This document shows positions 1 through 9,616 of a stretch of DNA of 64,000 nt, piece by piece. The translations under genes and the position numbers were made by a program. Numbering within the stretch: position 1 is the stretch's first letter; each line of letters begins with the position of its first letter. Origin of the DNA: Bifidobacterium reuteri DSM 23975 (lineage in GTDB: Bacteria > Actinomycetota > Actinomycetes > Actinomycetales > Bifidobacteriaceae); NCBI RefSeq assembly GCF_000741695.1, contig NZ_JGZK01000006.1, positions 186,001-250,000 of the forward strand, in the 5' to 3' direction. The notes below the pieces were generated by a model. That model searched no databases and had not been told where the DNA came from. It worked only from the letters and a program-made list of their open reading frames with translations.

Positions 1-789
1 CTGGTGATATGGAGCCTGGTCGTCATCCTGTTCAACGTGGCGGGCGTGATGAAGTTCGAAGGCATCGCCGGCGGCGATCCGCAATCCGTCCGCCAGCTGA
101 CCGAGGCATTCCCTAAGGTGGCGCTTGCGGTCATGGGCATCTCCGATTTGGATATGACGACATTTGCCGGATATTACGCGGTGCTGATGTTCTACGTGGG
201 CATCATGGCTGCGGTGTATGCGGTCGCGCTTGCGGTCCATGCGGTGTCTCGCGAGATGATGGACGGCACCTATGAGTTCCTGTTCGTCCGTCCGGTGTCT
301 CGGGCAGTCATCCTCACCTGCAAGCTGGTTGCGGCACTGATTGATGCCGTGATCTTCACGGTTGTCGATCTTGTCTCGGCTCTGTTGTGCCTGCCCATGC
401 TGGATGGCTTGTCCGATGTGTCCGGCAGCGCGATGGTGATCGTCCGATTCGCCATATGGATGCTGGCGATGATGCTGGTGTTCGGCGCGCTCGCAGCCTG
501 TGCGTGTGCCGTATGTTTGGGCGCGGAGCATGGCCTGGAACGCGGCTCTCTGATTGGCAACTCCGCCGTGGTGGTGGCCTATTGCGCGGGTGTGGCCTAT
601 GACATGTTCTCCGACCATGACGCGTCGGTGGTCGCCCGCGTACTGTCGCCCTTCCGGTATGCCACCCCGCAGGACGTGATCGACGGGCGGATCCCGGTGC
701 CGTTCGCCATACTGGGCGTGGTGATTGTTGTGGTCTGTTTTGCGGTGTCTTATATCGCATTCCTTCGCCGTGACCTTACGTCCCGGTGA
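1..789 (+). CDS. ABC-2 type transporter permease, 5'-truncated by window edge
   Basis: Membrane-spanning subunit of an ABC exporter; the reading frame is open at the left edge, so the true start and the partner ATPase probably lie upstream. About 262 residues are visible with roughly six hydrophobic segments. The stretch with SREMMDGTYEFLFVRPVSR, followed by a membrane segment, is typical of ABC-2/NosY-like permeases, in which a cytosolic Thr-x-Glu-x-Leu loop follows the second helix. The gene ends 425 bases before an independent GntR-ABC operon on the same strand. The substrate cannot be inferred. Confidence 0.8.
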   Translation: MVIWSLVVILFNVAGVMKFEGIAGGDPQSVRQLTEAFPKVALAVMGISDLDMTTFAGYYAVLMFYVGIMAAVYAVALAVHAVSREMMDGTYEFLFVRPVSRAVILTCKLVAALIDAVIFTVVDLVSALLCLPMLDGLSDVSGSAMVIVRFAIWMLAMMLVFGALAACACAVCLGAEHGLERGSLIGNSAVVVAYCAGVAYDMFSDHDASVVARVLSPFRYATPQDVIDGRIPVPFAILGVVIVVVCFAVSYIAFLRRDLTSR

Positions 790-879
790 CGTGCCTTCGG
801 CTCCCCAGCCAGCTTTTCTGACACGCAGTTATGTATCCCTCCCTCCCTGCTGAGAGAGTCGGACAGGGTGGGTGGTGTC

Positions 880-908
880 CCTTCGGCTCCCCTCTCTGAG
901 GGGAGCTG
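880..908. repeat. Dispersed hairpin repeat, copy 1
   Basis: A 29-base segment identical to 986-1014. Its core CTCCCCTCTCTGAGGGGAG is an inverted repeat. Related, diverged hairpins occur near 10398-10447 and 26695-26719. Such small GC-rich palindromes are scattered between genes in many gut bacterial genomes. The 790-1113 gap holds no gene that I can support. Confidence 0.7.
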
Positions 909-985
909 GGCGGATGGGGTGGTCGCCGATCCGCAGGCGTGGGCATCCTCTCATCAGGAATGAAAAGCAGGTGTGGCGACCTGCC

Positions 986-1040
986 CCTTCGGCTCCCCTC
1001 TCTGAGGGGAGCTGTCAGCGGAGCTGACTGAGGGGAGCGG
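986..1040. repeat. Dispersed hairpin repeat, copy 2 with extended arm
   Basis: Bases 986-1014 repeat 880-908 exactly. The element continues with TCAGCGGAGCTGACTGAGGGGAGC, which contains a second small inverted repeat (TCAGC/GCTGA) and another GAGGGGAG block, so this copy seems to be the fuller element. Confidence 0.65.
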
Positions 1041-1113
1041 TTCGTCGCTATATCTCCCTGTTCTACCAAATCACCAACCGCTGCACTACTGTTCAACTGT
1101 TATGCAACACACC

Positions 1114-1154
1114 TTGACAGTTTTGCCAAACAGTTATACTGTTATATATAACAG
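1114..1154 (+). promoter_or_regulatory. Promoter and probable GntR/YtrA operator
   Basis: A -35-like TTGACA lies at 1114-1119 and a -10-like TATACT at 1135-1140 (15-base spacer, a little short). Overlapping and just downstream is a perfect 16-bp palindrome, CTGTTATATATAACAG (1139-1154). YtrA-subfamily GntR repressors commonly bind AT-rich inverted repeats of this kind in front of their own operon, so autorepression is likely. Confidence 0.65.
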
Positions 1155-1214
1155 CTGAACAACCGACGGGTGGGGAGGCTGGAACCCAATCAATAACCAT
1201 CGAAAGGGGCATAG

Positions 1215-1589
1215 ATGAAACTGATCATCTCATCCGTGTCCGGTGAACCGATCTACGAGCAGATCAAAACCCAGATCCGCACCGCCGTGCTGGATGGCGA
1301 CCTCAAGGCCGGCGAGGCGTTGCCCTCGCTGCGCAAACTCGCCAAGGAACTGCGCATCTCCGTACTCACCGTCACCAGGGCGTACAACGAACTGGCCGAC
1401 GAGGGCGTGGTGCAGAACATCCAAGGCAAGGGCACGTTCGTGATGGACAAGGGCAACGAGCTCATGAAACAGCAGCTCGAGGCCCAGGTTCGCACGAATC
1501 TCGCGGAGGCCAGCCGCGCCGCCAAGGCCGCAGACATGCCGCTGGAGCGGTTGGGGGAGATGCTCGTCGAAGAGTACCGAGCGAACTGA
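1215..1589 (+). CDS. GntR family transcriptional regulator, YtrA subfamily
   Basis: A 124-residue DNA-binding regulator. Residues about 10-75 form the GntR winged helix-turn-helix (PIYEQIKTQIRTAVLDG, LPSLRKLAKELRISVLTVTR, then GTFVMDKG). Only a short helical tail of about 45 residues follows, as in the YtrA subfamily, instead of a large effector domain. The start has an AAAGGGG ribosome site a few bases upstream. It is the first gene of an operon with an ABC ATPase and two permeases, the usual YtrA arrangement, and probably represses that operon through the palindrome at 1139-1154. Confidence 0.9.
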   Translation: MKLIISSVSGEPIYEQIKTQIRTAVLDGDLKAGEALPSLRKLAKELRISVLTVTRAYNELADEGVVQNIQGKGTFVMDKGNELMKQQLEAQVRTNLAEASRAAKAADMPLERLGEMLVEEYRAN

Positions 1590-1640
1590 TGCATACGCCT
1601 GATCGGCATATGCAATGCAACAGGCGAAAGGAGTATGGCG

Positions 1641-2558
1641 ATGACCGCCTTCACACCGCAATCCACGCCGACGGCACTGTCCGTCACTGGCGTGACCAAG
1701 CATTACGATTCCGGCTTCACATTGGAGGACGTGACCTTCGACCTGCCGGCCGGATACATCATGGGTCTCATCGGTCCAAACGGCGCCGGCAAATCCACGC
1801 TCATCAAGCTCATCCTCAACATGATCCGCCGCGACGCCGGCGACATCCATGTGCTAGGTCTTGACAACCTTGAGGACGAGGAAGCCGTCAAGGAACAGCT
1901 GGGCGTGGTGTTCGACTCCAGTTATCTCTACGAGCAGTGGAAGGTGAAAGACGTAGAGAGGATCGTCGCACCGCTGTACCCCACGTGGAACCATGATCTG
2001 TACCAGCGTCGGCTTGTCGACTTCGGGCTTGCCGGCAAGGAAAACGGCAGCAAGCGCATCAAGTCGCTCTCCCGCGGCATGCAGATGAAGCTCATGCTCG
2101 CGATAGCCCTGAGCCATGACGCCAAGCTGCTCATCCTGGATGAGCCGACCAGCGGATTGGACGTGCTGGCCCGCGACGAGCTCATGGACCTGCTCCATGC
2201 CTATATCGAGGATGGCGAGCATTCGGTGCTCTTCTCCACGCATATCACCGCCGATCTTGAGCGCGCCGCCGACTTCATCACCTACATCACCGGTGGTCGG
2301 CTGTACTTCACCGGCCCCAAGGATGAGTTCGAGGAATCGTTCAAGCTGGTCAAAGGCGGTCCGGACGAACTCGCGCAGTTGCCGGCGGACATGGTGCTCG
2401 GCTCGCATGTCTATGAGACCGGCTTCGATGCACTGGTCCGTGGCGAGAACCTTGCGACAGTCATGCGGGCCGTGCCGGGGCTCGCCGTGGAACGTGCATC
2501 CATCGACGACATCATCCGCCTGACCAATACCCGCCATGACAACAAGGGGGTGCTGTGA
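1641..2558 (+). CDS. ABC transporter ATP-binding protein
   Basis: The cytosolic ATPase of an ABC-2 exporter, 305 residues from the ATG at 1641. I prefer this start over the ATG at 1635 because AAAGGAG (1627-1633) lies 7 bases before 1641 but only 1 base before 1635. Walker A is GPNGAGKST (residues about 45-53), the signature is LSRGM in place of LSGGQ, and Walker B with its catalytic Glu is LLILDEPTSGLD. A tail of about 90 residues follows the nucleotide-binding domain. The stop overlaps the next start (TGATG), so it is translationally coupled to the permease. The GntR partner suggests peptide, antibiotic or cell-envelope stress export; the substrate is unknown. Confidence 0.9.
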   Translation: MTAFTPQSTPTALSVTGVTKHYDSGFTLEDVTFDLPAGYIMGLIGPNGAGKSTLIKLILNMIRRDAGDIHVLGLDNLEDEEAVKEQLGVVFDSSYLYEQWKVKDVERIVAPLYPTWNHDLYQRRLVDFGLAGKENGSKRIKSLSRGMQMKLMLAIALSHDAKLLILDEPTSGLDVLARDELMDLLHAYIEDGEHSVLFSTHITADLERAADFITYITGGRLYFTGPKDEFEESFKLVKGGPDELAQLPADMVLGSHVYETGFDALVRGENLATVMRAVPGLAVERASIDDIIRLTNTRHDNKGVL

Positions 2559-3274
2559 TGAGCAGCGTGGCTCGCGGCGCTCGTGCCGACATGCAATCCC
2601 GGGGACATGCGCTGATATCGGCGATGCGTCTTGATCTCGTCTACCTGTTCGCCGAAGGTGTCTTTCAATATCCACTCATCATCCTGATGCCGTTCGTGTT
2701 CCTCTTGGCGTTCCGGAACGACTTCGGGTATATGCTCAGCGTCTCGATGGAAACGTATTCGTTTGGCGCGCTGATCGTCACGATGGCGGTCGTCGATGTG
2801 CAGAGCGGCTATCGTCTGCGGGCGCTGATGCCGGTTGCTCGACATATCCAGGTGCTGTCGCGATATGTCTTGGGCTTGATGATGGCGTTGATCGCGTCCG
2901 TGATGGTTGCATTGCTCAATCTCGTGCAGTCGTTGGCGGTGTCTGACTGGTCGTTGGCGGCCAACATGCCGATGACAGTGGGCGCGCTGCTCATTGTGCT
3001 GGCCATCGTGACGATATGGATACCGCTCGGGTATCGTTCGAACAGCGTCAACGGATTGCAGGTAGGGCTTCTCGTGGTGTATGTCATATTCCTTGCGGTG
3101 CTCCTGATGTGGAGCGAGCTGCCGCACGGATTCACTGCCAGTGTGCTTGGCGTGTTCGCTGTTCTGGGCTCCCATGCGGTTCCGGTTGCTGTGGTGGGTT
3201 TGGCGATTGCGGTGGCGCTCTATGCGGTGTCCTATGCAATCAGTGCACGTATCTATCAACGGAAGGAATGGTGA
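2558..3274 (+). CDS. ABC-2 type permease subunit 1
   Basis: An integral membrane protein of 238 residues with about six hydrophobic segments, the second gene after the GntR regulator to be coupled by overlap (TGATG with the ATPase gene). The C-terminus ends ISARIYQRKEW, and the next protein ends VRIFNAKEL. Both share a Ser/Ile-rich last helix followed by a short charged tail, so the two permeases are probably paralogues forming a heterodimer. No solute-binding protein is present, consistent with export. Confidence 0.8.
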   Translation: MSSVARGARADMQSRGHALISAMRLDLVYLFAEGVFQYPLIILMPFVFLLAFRNDFGYMLSVSMETYSFGALIVTMAVVDVQSGYRLRALMPVARHIQVLSRYVLGLMMALIASVMVALLNLVQSLAVSDWSLAANMPMTVGALLIVLAIVTIWIPLGYRSNSVNGLQVGLLVVYVIFLAVLLMWSELPHGFTASVLGVFAVLGSHAVPVAVVGLAIAVALYAVSYAISARIYQRKEW

Positions 3275-3279
3275 GCATC

Positions 3280-4017
3280 ATGGGCAAGGATGTTCTGGTC
3301 TCCCGACGGACTGTATGGCGGTCGTCATTGGCTCAGATGCGATTCGATGTCGCCCGTGGCTCGTCCGATTTGGGCTATGAGCTGGTCATGGGGGCAGTGC
3401 TCCTGTTCTCCGTAGTGGTCGGCGTGCTGGTGCGATTTGTCGGCATGGATGCCAGAATGGCTGGCGGGTTGATGGGCGGTATCACCGGGTTGGCCGTGGT
3501 GGCTGGATGGATGATGGCATTGGTTCCGTCCATGATGGAGGATCAGGACGGTCATCGCGCGATGGCGGGGCTTGTCCCGATTGCCCGCACGCCGCAGGTG
3601 GTCGGCAGGTTCCTGTATCTGCTGGCCTCGGCGGTGGCGTGGAGCGTGGAGGTGGTTGTGTGCCGCATCGTCTTCAACGTGCTTGCCGATGGCGTCGTGG
3701 ATGGCATTGGAGTCGCCGCCGTAGCTGCGACAGTGTTCGCGATGTCGATGATTGTCGGGTCCGTCATGCTGGCCTGCACTTATCGGTTCGGCATCCGCCA
3801 GCTGATGATCGTGTTCGCCGTCATGATGGGCGCGCTGTATCTGCTGGCTGCGCTGGTCTCCTTCCTGCCGATTCCGTGGGAGCCGATTATCCTGACGGTC
3901 TTCGAGTTCCTGTCGGTGCCCTGGCGCAGCGTATTGGTCGGTGCGGCGTTCTGCTTCGCTGTATACGGCGTGTCCATGGGCATCGCCGTCCGCATCTTCA
4001 ATGCCAAGGAGCTGTGA
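3280..4017 (+). CDS. ABC-2 type permease subunit 2
   Basis: An integral membrane protein of about 245 residues with six hydrophobic segments, the last gene of the GntR-ABC operon. The start is ambiguous: ATG 3268, GTG 3271 and ATG 3280 are in frame. GGAAGGA at 3261-3267 abuts the first, lies 3 bases from the second and 12 from the third. I list the last one. The gene begins at the end of permease 1, indicating translational coupling. Its topology and tail resemble those of its neighbour. Confidence 0.75.
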   Translation: MGKDVLVSRRTVWRSSLAQMRFDVARGSSDLGYELVMGAVLLFSVVVGVLVRFVGMDARMAGGLMGGITGLAVVAGWMMALVPSMMEDQDGHRAMAGLVPIARTPQVVGRFLYLLASAVAWSVEVVVCRIVFNVLADGVVDGIGVAAVAATVFAMSMIVGSVMLACTYRFGIRQLMIVFAVMMGALYLLAALVSFLPIPWEPIILTVFEFLSVPWRSVLVGAAFCFAVYGVSMGIAVRIFNAKEL

Positions 4018-4058
4018 CACCGTCGGTATATGCGTCGCCGGCTATGGCACAGGGTGGG

Positions 4059-4143
4059 AAACGGGTCGAAACATAACTAAACGACGATGTCGGGTTATGG
4101 TTCGACCCGTTCTGCATATATGAAACGGGTCGAAACATAACCC
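4059..4143. repeat. Direct and inverted 19-bp repeats
   Basis: AAACGGGTCGAAACATAAC occurs at 4059-4077 and again at 4123-4141. Between them, 4092-4111 is its near-perfect reverse complement (one internal mismatch), so 4092-4143 can fold into a hairpin of about 20 bp around a 12-base loop. It follows the ABC permease gene and may act as a terminator, although no T-run follows. Confidence 0.75.
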
Positions 4144-4229
4144 ATTGTCGTGAAATACTTATGTTTCGTCCCATTACCGGACCGATGCAACGTTGATCGG
4201 ATCTGTAGATCAGACCGTCGGCACGACGA

Positions 4230-4266
4230 AACAGGGGGTGATGGCAGGCAGCCATCACCCCCTGTT
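4230..4266. terminator. Strong hairpin between convergent genes
   Basis: A perfect 16-bp stem (4230-4245 with 4251-4266) closes a 5-base loop. It lies between the end of the ABC operon (plus strand) and threonine synthase (minus strand), so it could terminate both. On the minus strand a short T-run follows. Confidence 0.75.
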
Positions 4267-4314
4267 ATGGTTCCCCAGAGTATTTCTATTCCCCAGAGGA
4301 TGCCTGACGGAACG

Positions 4315-5805
4315 TTACAGCGATTCGGCGGCATTCGCCACGAAACGTTCCATGCCGTCGATCGGCACGACGCTCGCGAACCGCACTTCAGCGGTCTCCA
4401 GCCCGCGCAGGGCGGCCGGAGCGGTGGTGCCGGTCTCGCGGGAGAGCACGTCCATGCATTCGAAGTCGGTACCGGTGGCGTCGAAGCCCAACGCCTCGTT
4501 CACCACGCGCGGGAACTTGTAGGGGCTCGCGGTAGAGAGCAGCACGCGCGGGGTCAGCGGGTCGCGCGGCATCTGCTCAAGCAGGTAGTAGCCGCAGGCG
4601 GTGTGCGGGTCGATGACGTAGTGGTTCTCATCCCAGCAGTGTTTGATGGACTCGCGCACCTGATCTTCGTCGGCCCAGCCGGTACCGAAGATCTGGCGGA
4701 TCTTGGCCAGCAGCTCCTCCGGAACCTCATACGTGCCCCACTTGTTGAGGTCGTTCATGAGCATGGCGATCAGTCGTGTATCACCCTCGGAGAAGTAATA
4801 CAGCATGCGCTCGAGGTTCGAGGAGATGAGGATGTCCATCGACGGCGAGATCGTCTGGAAGAACGGGCGCTGACGGTTGTAGGTGCCGGTGGTGAGGAAG
4901 TCGAACAGCACGTTGTTCTTGTCGGAGGCCACCACGAGGTGCTTGACCGGCAGACCCAGCAGCTTGGCGTAGTAGCCGGCAAGGATATCGCCGAAGTTGC
5001 CGGTCGGAACCACGAACTCCACTTCGTCGCCCACATTGATGACCTGCTGCTCCAGCAGCTGCGCGTACGCGGAGAAGTAGTAGACGACCTGCGGCACCAG
5101 ACGGCCCACGTTTATTGAGTTCGCGGAGGAGAGCACCACATGTGAGTCGGCGGCGAGCTTCTTGGCGAGCACTTTATCGCCGAAAATTCGCTTGACCGCG
5201 GACTGGGCGTCGTCGAAATTGCCCTCGACGGCGGCGACGTTCACATTCGAACCGGTCTGCGTGGTCATCTGCAGTTCCTGGACCTGGCTCACCTTGCCTT
5301 CCGGGTAGAAGACGGTGATGGCGGTGCCCGGGGCGTCCGCGAAACCGGCCAGCGCAGCCTTGCCGGTGTCGCCCGAGGTGGCGGTCAGGATCATGATCTT
5401 CTCGTCCGCATCGCCATCGGCCGGAGTGGTGTGAGCCATGAAACGCGGCAGAATCTGCAGCGCCACGTCCTTGAAGGCGGAGGTCGGACCGTTGAACAGT
5501 TCGAGGATATAGTCGTCGCCCAACGGCTTGAGCGGCGTGATGCGTTCGTCGGACCACTGCGGGCCATAGGCATCAGCGATGCACTGGTTCAGTTCTTCGG
5601 CGGTGAAGTCCGGCAGCAGCGCGCTCAGCACATCCGCGGCGATCTGCTGGTAGGTCTTGCCGGCCAGTTCGCCGATTTCCACCTTGGTCTTGCCCAGGTC
5701 GTCCGAGACGAACAGTCCGCCGTCATCGGCGATGCCCTTGCGAATCGCCTGCTTGGCGGTCAGCGAGTCGGTGGTGGAACGGGTGGAATGGAAGGTGGTA
5801 GCCAC
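4315..5805 (-). CDS. thrC: Threonine synthase
   Basis: Makes L-threonine and phosphate from O-phospho-L-homoserine using pyridoxal phosphate. At 496 residues it belongs to the longer class with an N-terminal extension. The PLP lysine is in GPTSAFKDVALQ (about Lys112), and the glycine-rich phosphate-binding segment TATSGDTGKAAL and PTGNFGDILAGYYAK are both present. The start is GTG at 5805, chosen for the AAGGA just upstream; a -10-like TAGAAT lies near 5867-5873 on the minus strand. It stands alone, not next to hom or thrB, and points away from glyA. Confidence 0.95.
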   Translation of the reverse strand: MATTFHSTRSTTDSLTAKQAIRKGIADDGGLFVSDDLGKTKVEIGELAGKTYQQIAADVLSALLPDFTAEELNQCIADAYGPQWSDERITPLKPLGDDYILELFNGPTSAFKDVALQILPRFMAHTTPADGDADEKIMILTATSGDTGKAALAGFADAPGTAITVFYPEGKVSQVQELQMTTQTGSNVNVAAVEGNFDDAQSAVKRIFGDKVLAKKLAADSHVVLSSANSINVGRLVPQVVYYFSAYAQLLEQQVINVGDEVEFVVPTGNFGDILAGYYAKLLGLPVKHLVVASDKNNVLFDFLTTGTYNRQRPFFQTISPSMDILISSNLERMLYYFSEGDTRLIAMLMNDLNKWGTYEVPEELLAKIRQIFGTGWADEDQVRESIKHCWDENHYVIDPHTACGYYLLEQMPRDPLTPRVLLSTASPYKFPRVVNEALGFDATGTDFECMDVLSRETGTTAPAALRGLETAEVRFASVVPIDGMERFVANAAESL

Positions 5806-6161
5806 GGTTGAAATCCTTAGTCTGTGAATGACGAACGGCCTTATCGAGGGGTGAATCGAGTCCCCACCATTCTAGCGTCCGGCATGGGCGTAGGCGGTGC
5901 GACGTCTCGCATGACAGATTGTTCGACATGTCGTTCGACAGATCGGCATCGAAGACACGTTTCGCGAATCGGGGAGATGCGTGGTCAAGCCCATGCGGTC
6001 AAGTCCATATCTCGAGACGGCATGTCCCGTGGTTTTCTGCCAATCATCGGGAAAATTCGTTCGATTCGGCGTATGAAGGAAACAGCACGGCCACAAACAC
6101 GTCGTACACTCGACGCCCAAACGGCATGCCAGTCGTTGCCCGCACCGACAAAGGAGCACAG
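5806..6161. other. Divergent intergenic region thrC/glyA
   Basis: A 356-base gap carrying both promoters. I see a short inverted repeat, TGTTCGACATGTCGTTCGACA (one-base offset), around 5928-5949, and a TACACT box near 6104-6109 that could serve glyA. I recognise no gene and no riboswitch. Confidence 0.4.
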
Positions 6162-7469
6162 ATGACCGCTTCATCACTCGCCCAGACCCCAACCGATGTC
6201 TTCAACTCGCCCATAAGCGAGACCGATCCCGAGATCGCCGCACTGCTCGACGACGAACTGCATCGCCAGCAGGGCGGTCTGGAAATGATCGCATCAGAGA
6301 ACTTCGTGCCGCGAGCCGTACTGCAATGCCAAGGTTCCGTGCTCACCAACAAGTACGCCGAGGGCTACCCCGGACGCCGCTACTACGGCGGCTGCGAATA
6401 CGTGGACCAGATCGAGACCATCGCCCGGGAACGCGCGAAGGCCCTGTTCGGCGCCGAATACGCCAACGTGCAGCCGCACTCCGGCGCACAGGCCAACGCC
6501 GCCGTCTATCAGGCGCTCGTCAAGCCCGGCGACACCGTGCTCGGTCTTGCGCTTGACCATGGCGGCCATCTGACCCACGGCATGAAGATCAACTTCTCCG
6601 GTCGCTTCTACCACGCCGAAGCCTACGGTGTGAATCCCGAGACCTTCCGCATCGACCCGGAAATCATCCGCCATCGCGCGCTCGAAACCCACCCTGCCAT
6701 GATCATCGGAGGCTGGTCCGCCTACCCGCGCATCGAGGACTTCAAGGCCATGAAGGAGATCGCCGACGAGGTCGGCGCCAAGTTCTGGGTCGACATGGCC
6801 CACTTCGCCGGTCTTGTCGCTGCGGGCCTGCATCCGAGCCCTGTGCCGTATGCGGACGTGGTCTCGTCGACGGCCCACAAGACGCTCGGCGGCCCGCGTT
6901 CCGGCTTCATCCTGGCCAAGCAGGAGTACGCCAAGAAACTCAACTCCTCGGTGTTCCCTGGCCAGCAGGGTGGCCCACTCATGCACGTGGTGGCAGGCAA
7001 GGCCGTGAGCTTCAAGGTCGCCGGCACCCCCGAGTTCAAGGACCGCATGCAGCGTACGCTTGACGGCGCGAAGATCCTCGCCGACCGTCTTCTCGCTGAC
7101 GACGTCAAGGCGAACGGCATCACCGTGCTCACCGGCGGCACCGACGTGCATCTGGTCATGGTCGACCTGCGCAACTCCGAGATGGACGGCAAGCAGGGGG
7201 AGGACCTGCTCGCCGCCTGCGGCATCACCATCAACCGCAACACCGTGCCGTTCGACCCGCGTCCGGCCTCGGTCGCCTCGGGCCTTCGCATCGGCACCTC
7301 CGCGCTCGCCACGCGCGGTTTCGGGCCGAAGGAATACGAGGAGGTCGCCGACATCATCGGCACCGCGCTCGCCGCCGGCCCTTCCGCCGACGTGACCGCG
7401 CTCAAAGCCCGCGTGGACAAGCTCGTCGAGGACTTCCCGCTCTACCCGGACCTCGACCAGATCCACTGA
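6162..7469 (+). CDS. glyA: Serine hydroxymethyltransferase
   Basis: Interconverts serine plus tetrahydrofolate with glycine plus methylene-tetrahydrofolate. The protein has 435 residues from the ATG at 6162, which has AAAGGAG 6 bases upstream; a longer open frame to 5919 lacks such a site. The PLP lysine is in [14 protein letters not shown] (Lys240). Other marks are [30 protein letters not shown] and the HSGAQAN cofactor loop. Together with folD elsewhere in the window it supplies one-carbon units. A hairpin follows at 7528-7565. Confidence 0.97.
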   Translation: MTASSLAQTPTDVFNSPISETDPEIAALLDDELHRQQGGLEMIASENFVPRAVLQCQGSVLTNKYAEGYPGRRYYGGCEYVDQIETIARERAKALFGAEYANVQPHSGAQANAAVYQALVKPGDTVLGLALDHGGHLTHGMKINFSGRFYHAEAYGVNPETFRIDPEIIRHRALETHPAMIIGGWSAYPRIEDFKAMKEIADEVGAKFWVDMAHFAGLVAAGLHPSPVPYADVVSSTAHKTLGGPRSGFILAKQEYAKKLNSSVFPGQQGGPLMHVVAGKAVSFKVAGTPEFKDRMQRTLDGAKILADRLLADDVKANGITVLTGGTDVHLVMVDLRNSEMDGKQGEDLLAACGITINRNTVPFDPRPASVASGLRIGTSALATRGFGPKEYEEVADIIGTALAAGPSADVTALKARVDKLVEDFPLYPDLDQIH

Positions 7470-7527
7470 CCGATTCGCCGATCGGCCCCGCGCATCGACT
7501 CATGCGGCCGGTTTGATGCCGGATTGG

Positions 7528-7565
7528 AGCGGCGGCCCCTCGATAATGAGGAGCCGCCGTATTTG
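7528..7565 (+). terminator. Hairpin after glyA
   Basis: AGCGGCGGCCCCTC and GAGGAGCCGCCGT pair with few mismatches around GATAAT, and a weak ATTT follows. It probably ends glyA transcription before the proA promoter. Confidence 0.6.
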
Positions 7566-7754
7566 GTTGGATCGCCGGTATAAGTCAGGCTGCTCGTTGT
7601 GCAGAGCCTTTCCAGAGCTGACCTCCACGGATTGTATGCTAGCGGCGAGCATTAGGACCCATGTATGGACGCCGCTGCGGTCGCGCTATTATTTGTGCCG
7701 CAAAATCGAGTCGTGGCAAGAATTGCGCCGTGTTCTGAGCTACCCTTGACTGTT

Positions 7755-9050
7755 ATGAGCGATGCTTTGAATCCGGAGATATTCCGCGCCGTCTGCGATC
7801 AGGCCGATCATGCCTCCCGCGCGCAGGAGGCGCTGGCCCGTGCGAACACCGAGTCCAAGAACGAACTGCTGCTCGCCATCGCCGATGCGCTTGACGAGCA
7901 TGCCGGTGACATCGAAGCGGCGAACGGCCTCGATATGCTCGAAGCCAAGGAAAGCGGCATGGATGCAGGCAAGCTCGACCGCCTGCTGTTCAATGTGCCG
8001 CGGGTGGCCGCAGCCGCGCAAGGAGTACGGCATGTGGCCACGCTGCCTGATCCGGTGGGGCAGATCGTGCGGGGCTACAACCTGCCGAATGGATTGCGCC
8101 TGACGCAGACCCGCGTGCCGATGGGAGTCATCGGCATGATCTACGAAGCCCGGCCGAACGTCACCGTCGACGTGGCCAGCCTATGTCTGAAATCCGGCAA
8201 CGCCGCGCTGCTCAGAGGCGGCCATGCGGCGGAACGCACCAATGCCGCCACGCTCAGTGTTATCGCCCCCGTACTGGAAGCGCATGGTTTCGATGCCGCC
8301 TTGGTTCAATCGGTCGACCAATACGGCCGGCCCGGCGCCACCGCCATGATGGAGGCGCGTGGCCATATCGATGTGTTGGTGCCGCGTGGCGGAGCGGGTC
8401 TGATTCAAGCGGTGGTACGGAACTCGAAAGTCCCCGTCATTGAGACCGGTGCCGGAAACGTGCACATCTACATCGACAGGTCCGGTGACCTCGCCAAGGC
8501 GATTCCCATCATTCTCAACGCCAAAACGCAGCGTGTCGGCGTATGCAATGCAGCCGAAAAACTGCTGGTGCACAAGGATGTGGCCGCCGAGTTCCTGCCC
8601 GCCATCGCCACGGCCCTTGCGCAGGCGAACGTGGTGCTGCAGGCGGATGCCGTCTCCTATGACATCATCGAAGGCGCCGCGATTGAAGGCGTCGCGCTCA
8701 ACCACGCCACCGACGAGGATTGGGACACCGAATACCTGGCGCTCAAAATGGGCGTCAAAGTCGTGGACTCCCTTGATGATGCCATCGCGCATATCAACCG
8801 CCACTCCACGGGACACACCGAATCGATCATTGCCGAAGACTACGAAGCCATCGAGACCTTCACCAAGCGTATAGACTCGGCAGTGGTCATGGTCAACGCC
8901 TCCACCCGCTTTACCGACGGCGGCGTGTTCGGCTTCGGCGCCGAACTCGGCATCTCCACCCAGAAGATGCATGCCCGAGGGCCGATGGGATTGCAGGAGA
9001 TGACCACCACCAAGTGGATCGGCTACGGAACAGGACAGGTGCGTGCATGA
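7755..9050 (+). CDS. proA: Gamma-glutamyl phosphate reductase
   Basis: Second enzyme of proline synthesis: NADPH-dependent reduction of gamma-glutamyl phosphate to glutamate semialdehyde. From the ATG at 7755 it has 431 residues, the normal size. The catalytic cysteine lies in [15 protein letters not shown] (about Cys264), and the aldehyde-dehydrogenase-like fold shows [16 protein letters not shown] and [22 protein letters not shown]. No ribosome site precedes it; TACCCT at 7741-7746 ends 8 bases before the start, so the mRNA may be leaderless. The stop overlaps the next gene (ATGA). No proB is nearby. Confidence 0.95.
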   Translation: MSDALNPEIFRAVCDQADHASRAQEALARANTESKNELLLAIADALDEHAGDIEAANGLDMLEAKESGMDAGKLDRLLFNVPRVAAAAQGVRHVATLPDPVGQIVRGYNLPNGLRLTQTRVPMGVIGMIYEARPNVTVDVASLCLKSGNAALLRGGHAAERTNAATLSVIAPVLEAHGFDAALVQSVDQYGRPGATAMMEARGHIDVLVPRGGAGLIQAVVRNSKVPVIETGAGNVHIYIDRSGDLAKAIPIILNAKTQRVGVCNAAEKLLVHKDVAAEFLPAIATALAQANVVLQADAVSYDIIEGAAIEGVALNHATDEDWDTEYLALKMGVKVVDSLDDAIAHINRHSTGHTESIIAEDYEAIETFTKRIDSAVVMVNASTRFTDGGVFGFGAELGISTQKMHARGPMGLQEMTTTKWIGYGTGQVRA

Positions 9051-9616
9051 GCGAGAACGCCGAGAATACCATGAACGATGCCATTTCCGGCTCGAATGAC
9101 GGTTCGAAGGCCGATGATTGGCAGATCGGGCTGAAGATCGCCGCAGAACGTCTGAGCATTGTACGCTACGTATTTCTGGTGCAGATCGAAGATGGCATAG
9201 CCTCCGCCGCTCAACGCGCCTCACTGGAATATGCCGATGCGGTGCTGATCGGGTGGCCCGAAATCGATTCGCCTGAAGTGGTCGAGCTCACCGAAGCCCA
9301 GGCGAAGGTGGTTCGCGAGCACATGGAGCTCATGGAGAGCTACATCGCCAAGTTCAGCCAGATGGAGCATGACGGCGACATCGATGGCATGACCGATACG
9401 CTGATCCGCATTACCGAACGCGTGGCGGAAGTGCGCAGACTGTATCAGCCGGAGTTTCCTCTCCCCACTTTCGCGGAGATTCGCCGCGTGGTGCAGGAGG
9501 AATGGGATGAGGACATGGGTAAGATCGATCCGCAGGAAAGCGATCCCACTGCAGACGAAATCGAACGGGAGACGGAAAGCGCCGATGATGCCTCAGGCGA
9601 AGGCGGTCAGGCATGA
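9047..9616 (+). CDS. Uncharacterised protein between proA and nadD
   Basis: A soluble protein of 189 residues with no recognised domain. It overlaps proA (ATGA) and also nadD, so the three are co-transcribed and translationally coupled. Residues about 25-145 look helical and folded ([24 protein letters not shown], then long amphipathic helices). The last 40 residues are acidic and probably disordered ([20 protein letters not shown]). In many bacteria proA and nadD are close neighbours with other small genes; this one is not an obvious RsfS or Obg. Confidence 0.8.
   Translation: MSENAENTMNDAISGSNDGSKADDWQIGLKIAAERLSIVRYVFLVQIEDGIASAAQRASLEYADAVLIGWPEIDSPEVVELTEAQAKVVREHMELMESYIAKFSQMEHDGDIDGMTDTLIRITERVAEVRRLYQPEFPLPTFAEIRRVVQEEWDEDMGKIDPQESDPTADEIERETESADDASGEGGQA

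Noticed and set aside
1590-1640. Upstream starts for the ABC ATPase in another frame (1589 and 1635)
   Set aside because: The 1589 frame runs out of frame within the ATPase, and ATG 1635 is only one base from the ribosome site; ATG 1641 fits best.
5919-6161. N-terminal extension of serine hydroxymethyltransferase from 5919
   Set aside because: The extra 81 residues do not match the family and ATG 6162 has a proper ribosome site.
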